From Ruminococcus flavefaciens (GTDB lineage: Bacteria > Bacillota > Clostridia > Oscillospirales > Ruminococcaceae), in the NCBI GenBank assembly GCA_002310115.1, contig DBYI01000022.1:68366-132365 (forward strand): DNA of 64,000 bases, written 5' to 3'. This document shows, in pieces, positions 1-7,269 of this stretch (positions within the stretch are counted from its first letter, which is position 1; every line of letters starts with the position of its first letter). Both the position numbers and the translations under genes were made by a program. The notes under the pieces were generated by a model. That model was not told where the DNA came from and searched no databases. It saw only the letters and a program-made list of their open reading frames with translations.

Positions 1-1
1 T

Positions 2-865
2 GCTCTTTATCCGCACATGACTGTTTTTGATAACATGGCTTTCGGACTCAAGCTCCGTAAAGTTCCTAAGGATGAAATAGAGAGAAAGGTTAACGAGGCT
101 GCAAAGATTCTTGATCTTACACATCTTCTTGACAGAAAGCCTAAGGCTATGTCAGGTGGTCAGAGACAGAGAGTTGCCCTTGGTCGTGCAATCGTTCGTT
201 CACCAAAGGTATTCCTTCTCGATGAGCCTCTCTCAAACCTCGATGCAAAACTCCGTGCTCAGATGAGAACTGAGATTGCTAAAATCCACAAGAAACTGGG
301 TACAACATTTATCTATGTAACTCATGACCAGACTGAGGCTATGACAATGGGTGATAGAATCGTTTGTATGAAGGATGGTTTCGTTCAGCAGATTGATACA
401 CCTCAGAATCTTTATGAGAATCCTGCTAATAAGTTCGTTGCAGGCTTCCTTGGTTCACCTCAGATGAACTTCATTGACGCTACTCTCAAGGAAGAATATG
501 GTCAATATATTGTTGAATTTGGTAAGAATACAAAGTATCAGATTATCGTTCCAGAGTCAAAGGTAAACGAAGACCTTAACTCTTATGTAGGCAAGGAAAT
601 CACTCTTGGTGTTCGTCCTGAGTCTATCCACGATGAAGAAATGTACCTCTCAAATGCTTCTACTGGTGTTATCGACGCAAACGTAGAAATTACCGAAATG
701 ATGGGTGCTGAGACTTACCTCTATCTCCTCTGTGAAGGAATTCCGCTCACAGCAAGAGTTAGCCCAAGATCTACAGCTAAGTCAGGAGACGATATCAAGG
801 TTGCTATCGATCCTAACAGAATCCACATTTTCGATAAGGAAACTGAGAAGACAATTGTTAACTGA
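2..865 (+). CDS. Sugar ABC transporter ATP-binding protein, MsmX/UgpC type (5' end outside window)
   Basis: The frame is open from the first bases of the window, where it reads ALYPHMTVFDNMAFGL, the Q-loop region of MalK/MsmX/UgpC ATPases; the Walker A part lies upstream, so this is a 5'-truncated view, not a gene starting at the ATG at 17. Visible motifs are the ABC signature MSGGQRQR, Walker B VFLLDEPLSNLDAKLR and the H-loop YVTHDQTEA. A C-terminal TOBE/OB-like regulatory domain follows (LGVRPESIHD, ending in VAIDPNRIHIFDKET). In Firmicutes one such ATPase often energises several carbohydrate importers by pairing with different permeases, and no permease is next to it here. It is followed by a terminator. 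Family call is secure; the substrate is not. Confidence 0.93.
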   Translation, partial: ALYPHMTVFDNMAFGLKLRKVPKDEIERKVNEAAKILDLTHLLDRKPKAMSGGQRQRVALGRAIVRSPKVFLLDEPLSNLDAKLRAQMRTEIAKIHKKLGTTFIYVTHDQTEAMTMGDRIVCMKDGFVQQIDTPQNLYENPANKFVAGFLGSPQMNFIDATLKEEYGQYIVEFGKNTKYQIIVPESKVNEDLNSYVGKEITLGVRPESIHDEEMYLSNASTGVIDANVEITEMMGAETYLYLLCEGIPLTARVSPRSTAKSGDDIKVAIDPNRIHIFDKETEKTIVN

Positions 866-900
866 TTAATTCTTTTCATATTTATCCTTTCTTTCTTGGT

Positions 901-965
901 ACATAGCGTCGCGCGAGACGCTGTGTACACGCAAATTACCGCAGTAGATATACTGCGGTTTTTTG
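901..965 (+). terminator. Double hairpin terminator of the ABC ATPase gene
   Basis: Two hairpins in series follow the stop codon. The first pairs 901-910 with 917-926 (ACATAGCGTC with GACGCTGTGT, one G-U). The second is CCGCAGTA-GATA-TACTGCGG at 939-958, followed directly by a T run, a standard intrinsic terminator. Confidence 0.85.
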
Positions 966-993
966 TTTTTAAATAATTTTTCAGGAGAAAAAA

Positions 994-2295
994 ATGTCAG
1001 ATATTAAAGAGTATATTTACACCCATAAACAGGAAATGATAGACTTTCTTGCGGAGCTAATTGCTATTCCAAGTGTTCAAAGTGAAGCCAAGGAAAGAGC
1101 CCCTTTCGGAAAAGAGCCTGCACGAGCTCTTGATATTATGCTGAAAAAGTGCGAAGAGTTTGGTTTTTCCGTGGAAAATATAGATAATTACGTAGGCTCA
1201 GCAGATATAAACGAACTTTCTCCAGAGCTTGCTGTGCTCACGCATTTAGATGTAGTTCCCGTAGGAACGGGCTGGACTACTGATCCTTTTAAACTTCGTT
1301 ATGAGCCTGAAACTGAAAAACTTGTGGGCAGAGGTGCTATTGATGATAAGGGACCAGCTGTTGCGGCTTTGTTTGCAGCAAGAGCTGTCAAAGAGCTTGG
1401 ATTTCCACTGAAAAAAGGAATACGCTTGATTTTTGGTACGAATGAGGAAAATGGTTCAGCAGATCTTGCATATTACCGCAAAAAGCATGAGCTCCCGAGA
1501 ATGGTATTTACTCCAGACGGCGAGTATCCCATGATAAATGCAGAAAAAGGTATGCTGAGAGTTTATTTTTCAGCTCCCGTTCCCGAAGGAGTCAATATTG
1601 AGGCAGGTACAGTAATAAATGCTGTTCCGTCGAGCTGTAAGATATCGTACCTTGAAGCTATGACTGACGGTCCAAAAATGAGCTTTGGCACGGTTGACGG
1701 CGTTTCCGCACACGCTTCAACTCCCGAAAAGGGTGAAAATGCCATAACGAAGTTCCTTGCATCAGGAGTTATCCCGTGCAAGCCAATAGACGAGTTGAGA
1801 AAGCTCTTTCCACATGGTGAATTTAATGGAAAGAGTTGCGGACTTGGCTTCAAAGATAGTATTTCGGGAGATATGACATGCGTTCTTTCACTTCTTAACA
1901 CTAAGAACAGAAGACTTAACGGCGGTATTGATATTCGTTTTCCACTTGACCGTACAAAGGCAGAAATTAGTGATATTATATGTAAAAAACTCCGTGTAGC
2001 TGGCTTCGAGGTGGATTCATGCGAGGGTGTTGAGCCACACTGTACTGATGAAAATAGTGGTTTTGTACAGACTTTATTGAGTGTTTATGAGAAAGTTACG
2101 GGTGACAAAGGACGATGTATAGCTATTGGTGGTGGCACATATGTTCATGAAATCGAAGGAGGAGTTGCTTTCGGTGCGGAATTTCCGAATAAAAACTACA
2201 ATATGCACTGTCCAGATGAGTTCATTAGCGTAGAGGATTTTTTAAAAAATGCCGAAATTATGGCAGAGGCAATGAAAGAACTATGCGGGCAGTAA
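994..2295 (+). CDS. M20 family metallopeptidase, PepV/Sapep-like dipeptidase
   Basis: A 433-residue cytoplasmic M20 peptidase of the PepV/Sapep group, expected to hydrolyse dipeptides (often beta-Ala or D-Ala dipeptides) using two divalent metals. Metal-ligand motifs are present in order: THLDVVPVG, GRGAIDDKGP, the acidic pair in GTNEENGS, TPDGEYP, and the C-terminal histidine in MHCPDEF. An internal lid domain separates the halves, as in PepV. Start chosen at the ATG preceded by TTCAGGAG at suitable spacing. It follows the terminator of the ABC ATPase gene, so it is probably its own transcription unit. The exact dipeptide specificity cannot be read from the sequence. Confidence 0.9.
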   Translation: MSDIKEYIYTHKQEMIDFLAELIAIPSVQSEAKERAPFGKEPARALDIMLKKCEEFGFSVENIDNYVGSADINELSPELAVLTHLDVVPVGTGWTTDPFKLRYEPETEKLVGRGAIDDKGPAVAALFAARAVKELGFPLKKGIRLIFGTNEENGSADLAYYRKKHELPRMVFTPDGEYPMINAEKGMLRVYFSAPVPEGVNIEAGTVINAVPSSCKISYLEAMTDGPKMSFGTVDGVSAHASTPEKGENAITKFLASGVIPCKPIDELRKLFPHGEFNGKSCGLGFKDSISGDMTCVLSLLNTKNRRLNGGIDIRFPLDRTKAEISDIICKKLRVAGFEVDSCEGVEPHCTDENSGFVQTLLSVYEKVTGDKGRCIAIGGGTYVHEIEGGVAFGAEFPNKNYNMHCPDEFISVEDFLKNAEIMAEAMKELCGQ

Positions 2296-2311
2296 GCTTT
2301 TAATGATAAGT

Positions 2312-2344
2312 TTGAGGAGATCCGTAAAAAAAGGACCTCCTCAA
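2312..2344. terminator. Inverted repeat between convergent genes
   Basis: TTGAGGAGATCC at 2312-2323 pairs with GGACCTCCTCAA at 2333-2344 with one mismatch. It lies between the stop of the dipeptidase gene and the end of the leftward lipoprotein gene. No good T run follows on either strand, so its role as a terminator is likely from position only. Confidence 0.5.
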
Positions 2345-2393
2345 CGATTACACATAATGCTTTTATTGAAAAAAAATTTTTTTCCGTTTTTAG

Positions 2394-2753
2394 TTATCTT
2401 TCGTTTTTATGAGTTGTAGTAGTTTCAGTTTCTTTTTTCCCATCTATTCCGTCTATAACGTCATCAACAGCGTTCTTTGCTCCGTCTATAATTTCTTTTC
2501 CTGCGTCGCCAACTCCGCTTACGATGTCTTTACCTGCGTTTCCTACTCCGTCGGCAAAGTCCTCGGATTTGTCTTTAATTTTACTTTCGTACATTGTTGT
2601 CGTAGTGCTCTCATGCTTTACAGTCGTCAATGTCTGGTCTATAACTGAGCCATTTCCATCGTCAGTATAATGACCGCTGTTATTGTCACCGCAGCTGGTA
2701 AGGGCTGTACAGACTGTAAAAAATATGGAGCATATTGCTAATAGATTTTTCAT
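2394..2753 (-). CDS. Small lipoprotein with an amphipathic Asp/Gly/Ala repeat
   Basis: About 119 residues. The start is placed at ATG 2753, which has AAAGGA about 11 bases upstream; the first possible start is 51 bases further out and has no such site. The N-terminus is a lipoprotein signal (hydrophobic stretch ending LTSC), so Cys is probably lipidated and the rest exposed outside the membrane. After a polar linker there is a repeated pattern (DFADGVGNAGKDIVSGVGDAGKEIIDGAKNAV, quoted in pieces: DFADGVGNAGKD, IVSGVGDAGKE, IIDGAKNAV) of 11-residue amphipathic units, then a charged Thr-rich tail. I do not recognise a functional family. Isolated gene, convergent with the dipeptidase gene. Confidence 0.75.
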   Translation of the reverse strand: MKNLLAICSIFFTVCTALTSCGDNNSGHYTDDGNGSVIDQTLTTVKHESTTTTMYESKIKDKSEDFADGVGNAGKDIVSGVGDAGKEIIDGAKNAVDDVIDGIDGKKETETTTTHKNER

Positions 2754-3149
2754 ACAAATCATATCCTTTACAATTAATTGTTGCGGGACCTTTTTCCACA
2801 ACATGTTTTTATTGTTTACTTATTTTCCCCGTTTATCCACATAGTTTTCAACTTTTAAGTACTTCCAGAAAGTGTATTCTACGTTATTTTCCACTTTTTC
2901 AACATAGTTATCAACAATCGAACATATGAATCCACACCTGTTTCAACACAATGTTGAAAGTTATTTCACCACGGTGTGAAATATAATTAGTACTATATTG
3001 CTTTAAAAATACAAAAACATTATATTACTCCTTGAATAATGCAGGAAACTATGATATAATTTTTGAGGAATTAATGAATAGTGATTTTTGTAGGGGATGC
3101 TTTTTAATGTTCCTACAAAGCTGATAGTTGAATAATAAGAGGAGTAGAA
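2754..3149. other. Intergenic region with a DnaA-box-like cluster and two inverted repeats
   Basis: No gene is supported in these 396 bases. On the + strand there are four DnaA-box-like 9-mers in the same orientation: TTTTCCACA at 2792, the perfect TTATCCACA at 2833, TTTTCCACT at 2887 and TTATCAACA at 2908. They are followed by TTTCAACA...TGTTGAAA (about 2942-2960) and ATTTCAC-6-GTGAAAT (2964-2983), and an AT-rich stretch. No dnaA or dnaN gene is in the window. The right part must also hold the promoter of the DUF2461 gene. Confidence 0.6.
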
Positions 3150-3902
3150 ATGTTTAATGGGTTTTCACAGGAGGCGCTAGAGTTCCTTCTCGGTATAAGG
3201 CATAATAATAACAAGGATTGGTTTGAACCGCGCAAAGCGATATACACAAATAAAATATTCGAGCCTATGAAATCTCTTGGTGAGGAGCTTTTTACTCCTT
3301 TTTCCGGTATAGACGGCATGATATATAAGGTTGGCAGGATTTATCGTGATGAGAATTTCGCTCCGTATCTTCATTATCGTGATACTATGTGGATATATGT
3401 TCGCTATGATGCATGGTACTGGAACAAGACACCCACCCTGTATTTTGAGCTTTCGCCTGAGGGAGCGGAGTTCGGTTTCCGTATTTCAAAGCCTGAAGCT
3501 GCAGTTATGGAGCGCTTCCGTAGTGGACTTCTTGAGGACAATGATCCTTTTCTCAACATAGTCGAGAAGATTGTTGAAAAATATGGACTAACACTTGGCG
3601 GTGACGAATACAAACGGAAAAAGTCATGTCCTGTTCTTAAGCTTGAGCCATATTTCATGAAAAAAGGGTTGAGCTTTTTCACAAAGGTAAATGATCCCGA
3701 TGAACTCTTTTCACGAAGAATAGCAGATCACGCTTTAGAAGTTTTCAAGGCTGTACAGCCAATAAATGACTATTTTCATGAGATTGTGGAAGTAGAGGAG
3801 CTTGCAAAGGCTATTATTAGAGAAGAAAAAGAGAAGCAGCGTTCTCAGCCAGAGCCTGAAATAAACATTGTAAAAGCTCCAGATGTTGAATTTATGTGGT
3901 AA
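3150..3902 (+). CDS. DUF2461 family protein
   Basis: A 250-residue protein that matches the DUF2461 family (TIGR02453-like) along its whole length. Typical features are the start FNGFSQEALEFLLGIRHNNNKDWF-type block (pieces: FSQEALEFLLGI, NNNKDWFEPRK), the R-x-Y-R-D-x-F block (GRIYRDENFAPY) and the following YVRYDAWYW segment. The family is widespread and cytoplasmic; its function is not established. The tail (about residues 225-250) is charged and Pro-rich. RBS GAGGAGTAG lies just before the ATG. It stands alone between oppositely oriented genes. Confidence 0.85.
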   Translation: MFNGFSQEALEFLLGIRHNNNKDWFEPRKAIYTNKIFEPMKSLGEELFTPFSGIDGMIYKVGRIYRDENFAPYLHYRDTMWIYVRYDAWYWNKTPTLYFELSPEGAEFGFRISKPEAAVMERFRSGLLEDNDPFLNIVEKIVEKYGLTLGGDEYKRKKSCPVLKLEPYFMKKGLSFFTKVNDPDELFSRRIADHALEVFKAVQPINDYFHEIVEVEELAKAIIREEKEKQRSQPEPEINIVKAPDVEFMW

Positions 3903-3959
3903 GCAAACTGAGTAAGCTTTAGCGCATAAATATTGTTGCTTGCAAATTCACTAAATAAT

Positions 3960-4805
3960 TTAAAATAGACCTCTTACGTCCTCAAAGCTGAGAGTTGGTT
4001 GAAGTGCAAGATTTATTCCGAAAGCAAGGAGTTGAGATGCTCTTTCTGTCAGACGATCAATATCACGGGGAGTCACCATCATATTTGGTAGCTCTCCGTT
4101 TATTTTTTTCCCTGTGAGGTTTTTTACAATAGTGTGCATATCCACAACTGTTGGGATTCCGACAGCAATGACAGGAATTCCAAAGAGTTTTTCTGAAAGC
4201 TCCTGACGATGATTGGAAACACCACTTCCCGGAGAGATACCCGTATCTGTTATCTGTATAGTAGTACCAAGGCGGCTTACGTCAGTGCAGGCAAGTGAAT
4301 CAATGACTATAATGGCGGCAGGTCGGAGTTCTGCGGTTATAGCTTGAACTATTTCAGCTGTCTCAATGCCCGTTTGTCCCATAACTCCCACTGCAAAAGA
4401 GCTCACTCGACGGAGAGACGTGAAAAAATCCTCCCCTAAGTTCTCATCATCACTGAGATGTCGCGTAGCAAATACCTTTGCGGCAGTTTGTGGACCAATA
4501 GCGTCTGGAGTTATATCATTGTTTCCGAGTCCTACTACAAGTATATCACCTTCAGGTAGCAGCACAGAAAGTTCTTGTGCGAGTTCCTGTGCCATGAACT
4601 CGTAATCATCGGAAAATCTGCTCATACATTTTCCTTCAAGAGTGATATATCGTCCCTTGCCTTTACCTATTGACTTAAGACAGCTGTCATCGTCTATGAC
4701 TATTTCGGTAGTGCGGAATACTTTACCGCGAATGTGGATGTGAACACTTTCAGGAAGCTTCTCTGAAGAGAAGCTTTCAAGAGCGAGATCTGTGCGAATA
4801 TCCAT
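3960..4805 (-). CDS. gpr: GPR endopeptidase (spore germination protease)
   Basis: Degrades small acid-soluble DNA-binding proteins (SASPs) when spores germinate; aspartate-based, made as a zymogen in the forespore. The start RTDLALE matches the conserved N-terminal block around which GPR is processed, and the core contains the family motifs VVGLGNNDITPDAIGP, VIDSLACTDVSRLGTTIQ, DTGISPGSGV and GIPVIAVGIPTVVD. Start set at ATG 4805 because GGAGG lies 5-6 bases upstream; two further in-frame ATGs at 4817 and 4826 lack a site. The length of about 281 residues is short compared with Bacillus GPR, which carries a longer propeptide. Its presence implies the organism makes, or recently made, endospores. 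Confidence 0.95.
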   Translation of the reverse strand: MDIRTDLALESFSSEKLPESVHIHIRGKVFRTTEIVIDDDSCLKSIGKGKGRYITLEGKCMSRFSDDYEFMAQELAQELSVLLPEGDILVVGLGNNDITPDAIGPQTAAKVFATRHLSDDENLGEDFFTSLRRVSSFAVGVMGQTGIETAEIVQAITAELRPAAIIVIDSLACTDVSRLGTTIQITDTGISPGSGVSNHRQELSEKLFGIPVIAVGIPTVVDMHTIVKNLTGKKINGELPNMMVTPRDIDRLTERASQLLAFGINLALQPTLSFEDVRGLF

Positions 4806-4876
4806 GATTTCCTCCATATTGTGCATTATGCTTTAATTGTGGAATGTTTTTATGAGGATTATTTCACTTTTGACTA

Positions 4877-4905
4877 TTGAAAATACTGTTGAAAAATGCT
4901 ATAAT
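4877..4905 (+). promoter_or_regulatory. Promoter of rpsT
   Basis: TTGAAA at 4877-4882, 17-base spacer, TATAAT at 4900-4905. It precedes the rpsT leader by one to two dozen bases and is the only good SigA match in the gap. Confidence 0.7.
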
Positions 4906-4911
4906 TATATT

Positions 4912-5020
4912 TGTCTCAGTATGGCAACTGTGCGTTGCAGTTGTCAGGGAGTGAGCTAACCCGTGTTTACTCCTATTATTTGTTAAATGCGGACGATTAT
5001 TCGGGTCGCATAATTTAAGG
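4912..5020 (+). ncRNA. Structured 5' leader of rpsT, possible autoregulatory element
   Basis: Between the promoter and the ribosome binding site lie about 115 bases with three potential hairpins: CAACTG...CAGTTG near 4925-4942, GGAGT...ACTCC near 4949-4973, and TGCGGAC...GTCGCA near 4987-5009. Ribosomal protein genes of Firmicutes are often controlled by such leaders. I do not recognise a named family, so this is an inference from base pairing. Confidence 0.4.
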
Positions 5021-5032
5021 AGGTGTAATAAA

Positions 5033-5293
5033 ATGCCAAACATTAAGTCTGCAAAGAAGAGAGTAAAGGTTAATGCAACTAAGGCTGCTGCCAACAAGGC
5101 AAGAAAGTCTAATCTCAAGACTATCCTCAAGAAGGCTGACACAGCTGTAGCAACAGGCGCTGCTGACAAGGCAGAGGCTATTAAGGTTGCTATAAAGAGA
5201 GTTGATCAGGCTTGCGCTAAGGGTCTTATGCACAAGAATAAGGCTGCAAGAAAGAAGTCACAGCTCGCTAAGAAGCTCAATTCTGCTGAATAA
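5033..5293 (+). CDS. rpsT: 30S ribosomal protein S20
   Basis: An 86-residue, Lys/Ala-rich, helical protein starting MPNIKSAKKRVKVN, the classic S20 N-terminus; it binds 16S rRNA near the base of the small subunit. It ends with the expected basic helix (HKNKAARKKSQLAKKLN). RBS AAGGAGG is optimally placed. It is monocistronic: own promoter and leader upstream, intrinsic terminator downstream. Confidence 0.98.
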   Translation: MPNIKSAKKRVKVNATKAAANKARKSNLKTILKKADTAVATGAADKAEAIKVAIKRVDQACAKGLMHKNKAARKKSQLAKKLNSAE

Positions 5294-5324
5294 TCAGTCT
5301 CTTTGATTATATAAGAATTTAAAT

Positions 5325-5367
5325 CCCCTTGTGGACAACTCACGGTCTGCAAGGGGAATGTTTTTAT
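5325..5367 (+). terminator. rpsT terminator
   Basis: CCCCTTG at 5325-5331 pairs with CAAGGGG at 5350-5356, followed by a T-rich run from 5360. Confidence 0.8.
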
Positions 5368-5422
5368 TTAATTTTTTCAGGAAGACCTATACCTCTAAGG
5401 TATGGGATGATGTCACAAAAAC

Positions 5423-5467
5423 AATCCCCTCTGTTCAACACTCACACATGTGTGAACAGGGGGGGAT
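5423..5467 (-). terminator. Terminator of the leftward spo0A-region genes
   Basis: AATCCCC plus CTGTTCA pairs with TGAACAG plus GGGGATT across a short loop; on the minus strand the stem is followed by TGTTTTTGTG. It sits just past the stop of the small Spo0A-C-like gene. Confidence 0.75.
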
Positions 5468-5471
5468 TATT

Positions 5472-5675
5472 TTAACTCATACTTAATCTTACGATTTCTT
5501 TGAGAACATGATCTATAACTTCTTCGGGAGTGGGGACCTTGCCGCTTCCAATATTGTTTATGGGAGCATTTGGGGATTTGCAAGCTTCAGCTATTGATTT
5601 TTCAATCTCACTTTTTACTTCTTTTGCGGTTACACCATGCTTACGGGCAACCTCTTTGAATATATAATTTTTCAT
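5472..5675 (-). CDS. Small Spo0A C-terminal-domain-like protein
   Basis: 67 residues. The sequence YIFKEVARKHGVTAKEVKSEI and the later GKVPTPEEVIDHVLKEI line up with the DNA-binding half of Spo0A encoded 650 bases upstream (YPTVADIYDTTSSRVERAI; GKPTNSEFIALITDKL): same spacing of Tyr, Val-Ala, Thr-x-x-x-Val, Ile, then G-K-x-P-T and a closing helix ending in RL. It has no receiver domain. Similar tiny proteins occur in related Firmicutes as Spo0A-C-domain proteins; function is unknown. The basic recognition-helix residues of Spo0A are mostly replaced by acidic ones here, so DNA binding is not assured. It lies last in a leftward group with a flavin reductase gene and spo0A. Confidence 0.75.
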   Translation of the reverse strand: MKNYIFKEVARKHGVTAKEVKSEIEKSIAEACKSPNAPINNIGSGKVPTPEEVIDHVLKEIVRLSMS

Positions 5676-5701
5676 TCTTGGTCCTCCGAATAACCATAAT
5701 A

Positions 5702-6211
5702 CTATTCCTTTACGTATACTCCGACTATCTCGGATATATATGCTCGATGATAGGGATCGCTACCAAAAAATTGTGCAGGGATACCGTCATTGGTAAGAAA
5801 TCCGCTTTCCTGTAGATCATAACTGTAAAGCTTGCGACATACGAATACGAGCTCAGCTTCTTCAAAGGTAACACTATTGTCTATTTTAACAGAATTAAGA
5901 CCTGTCTCTTTTGCCTTGTCGCAGTCTCTGCCCGAATGTGAACCGCAGAAGGAAAGAGCTTTTCTGTATTCTTCGCCGAAAAAGCTTGCCGTGAAGTATT
6001 CCTCTTTTTCTATGAACCCATAGGTATAGCGGTTAGGTCTGATATAGCAGGTCAATATGTTTTTGTTCCAGAGAACGCCGAGTTGTCCCCAAGAAGCGGT
6101 CATAGTGTTGTATTTTTCACTGTTTCCACTTGTAATGAGCATCCATTGTTTACCAATCTTATCGAATGGATTAAATGTGAGTTCGCTGATATCAATTTTT
6201 CTAAAAGCCAT
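5702..6211 (-). CDS. Flavin reductase (FMN-binding split barrel) family protein
   Basis: 169 residues from ATG 6211, chosen because AAGGAG lies 8 bases upstream; the longer in-frame start at 6280 has no such site. It resembles the DIM6/NTAB flavoprotein family: W-M-L-I-T-S-G at the start, then MTASWGQLGVLWNK and YIRPNRYTYGFIEKEEYFTASFF, the segments that bind the FMN phosphate and isoalloxazine ring, and an SGRDCDK segment. It probably binds FMN as a cytoplasmic dimer; whether it reduces free flavin is not shown. Placed between spo0A and the small Spo0A-C-like gene, all leftward. Confidence 0.85.
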   Translation of the reverse strand: MAFRKIDISELTFNPFDKIGKQWMLITSGNSEKYNTMTASWGQLGVLWNKNILTCYIRPNRYTYGFIEKEEYFTASFFGEEYRKALSFCGSHSGRDCDKAKETGLNSVKIDNSVTFEEAELVFVCRKLYSYDLQESGFLTNDGIPAQFFGSDPYHRAYISEIVGVYVKE

Positions 6212-6324
6212 GATAATTCTCCTTTTGTTTATAGTAATAGTATTACGAGTCTTCTCATCATTTATAACGATGAGAAGCATTTTTGATTTATATAATTTGG
6301 ATTCATCACAGCTTTCAGCAGATA

Positions 6325-7080
6325 TTAATGAGCTCTGAGATTGCTTTTATAGCGGAGGCGAAGCTTATCCGTGATAAGTGCAATAAATTCCGAATTTGTG
6401 GGTTTGCCTTTTCCTGTATCAACAGTGTAACCGAAAAAGGAATTCAATGTATCAACGTTGCCTCTATCCCAGGCTATTTCGATAGCGTGACGGATAGCAC
6501 GTTCAACGCGTGATGATGTGGTATCGTAGATATCTGCAACAGTGGGATATAATAGCTTGGTAACGCTGTCCAGAAGGGTTTTATCTTCAATGGAATATAG
6601 GATAGCTGTTCTTAGGTAGTGATAACCTTTGATATGTGCAGGAACTCCCAACTGATGTATCATGTCGGTAACAACTACCTCCATGTCATCGCTGAGACTG
6701 CTGACTCTGTCGCCGAGAGCGGAGTTTATAGCAGTACATAGGTCATCAGCGCTACATGGACGGAGCATAAATCTTGAAGCTCCATTTTCAGTTACTTGAC
6801 GCTCGATAAACTCGTTATCATAAGAAGATGTTATGATGAATACTGGCGGTTTTATGCCTGATTCTTTAACACTTTTCATAAGTGATATAACATCTCCGTT
6901 TTGTGATGAGATATCAAGTACAGCAGCATCAGGTGGATCTTTTTTTATGGATTCCAATATCACGCTGCAGTCTTTACGTCTTGTGTACGCATACATACCC
7001 TTTTCACGCAGTTTATTAGCCACGCTTACACCTGTCTCGGCAGAATCGTCGCCGATAAGTACTTTTACCTTGTTATTCAT
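6325..7080 (-). CDS. spo0A: Sporulation response regulator Spo0A
   Basis: 251 residues: receiver domain about 1-120 and the Spo0A-specific DNA-binding domain about 140-245. The latter carries the diagnostic SRVERAIRHAIEIAWDRG recognition segment and ends KPTNSEFIALITDKLRLR. It is the master regulator of sporulation entry, activated by phosphorylation. In the receiver, D11-D12 and phospho-acceptor D56 (AAVLDIS) are kept and the switch T/S at FIITSS is present, but the usual invariant Lys of the MLKPF motif is Arg at 107 (FMLRPCS), and the motif after D56 is ISSQNGD, not the usual xxMPxxDG. Start with TACCTCC-complement (AGGAGG) upstream. First gene of the leftward trio. Confidence 0.95.
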   Translation of the reverse strand: MNNKVKVLIGDDSAETGVSVANKLREKGMYAYTRRKDCSVILESIKKDPPDAAVLDISSQNGDVISLMKSVKESGIKPPVFIITSSYDNEFIERQVTENGASRFMLRPCSADDLCTAINSALGDRVSSLSDDMEVVVTDMIHQLGVPAHIKGYHYLRTAILYSIEDKTLLDSVTKLLYPTVADIYDTTSSRVERAIRHAIEIAWDRGNVDTLNSFFGYTVDTGKGKPTNSEFIALITDKLRLRYKSNLRAH

Positions 7081-7099
7081 ATTTTATACCTCCTTTTGT

Positions 7100-7117
7100 T
7101 CAGCGGTTTTCGACCGC
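7100..7117 (-). promoter_or_regulatory. Inverted repeat just upstream of spo0A
   Basis: AGCGGT-TTTCG-ACCGCT lies about 15 bases before the spo0A ribosome binding site. It could be a leader hairpin or an operator; nothing in the sequence decides between them. No further feature is seen in the 189-base gap to the next gene. Confidence 0.4.
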
Positions 7118-7269
7118 TTAATAATGATAACACATCACAAAAGGAGCAGCAACAGGTTTTTTTAGTATTTTACAGGACTTTTTAGCAGGAAATGTATCAA
7201 GATAGTTCCTTAATAAAAAGACGTCGAAATAAGCCGTCGCTTATATAAGATTATATTAGAAAAAAACTG

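Noticed and set aside
2752..2804. Longer N-terminus of the small lipoprotein
   Set aside because: It would place the lipoprotein signal internally and has no ribosome binding site; ATG 2753 has one.
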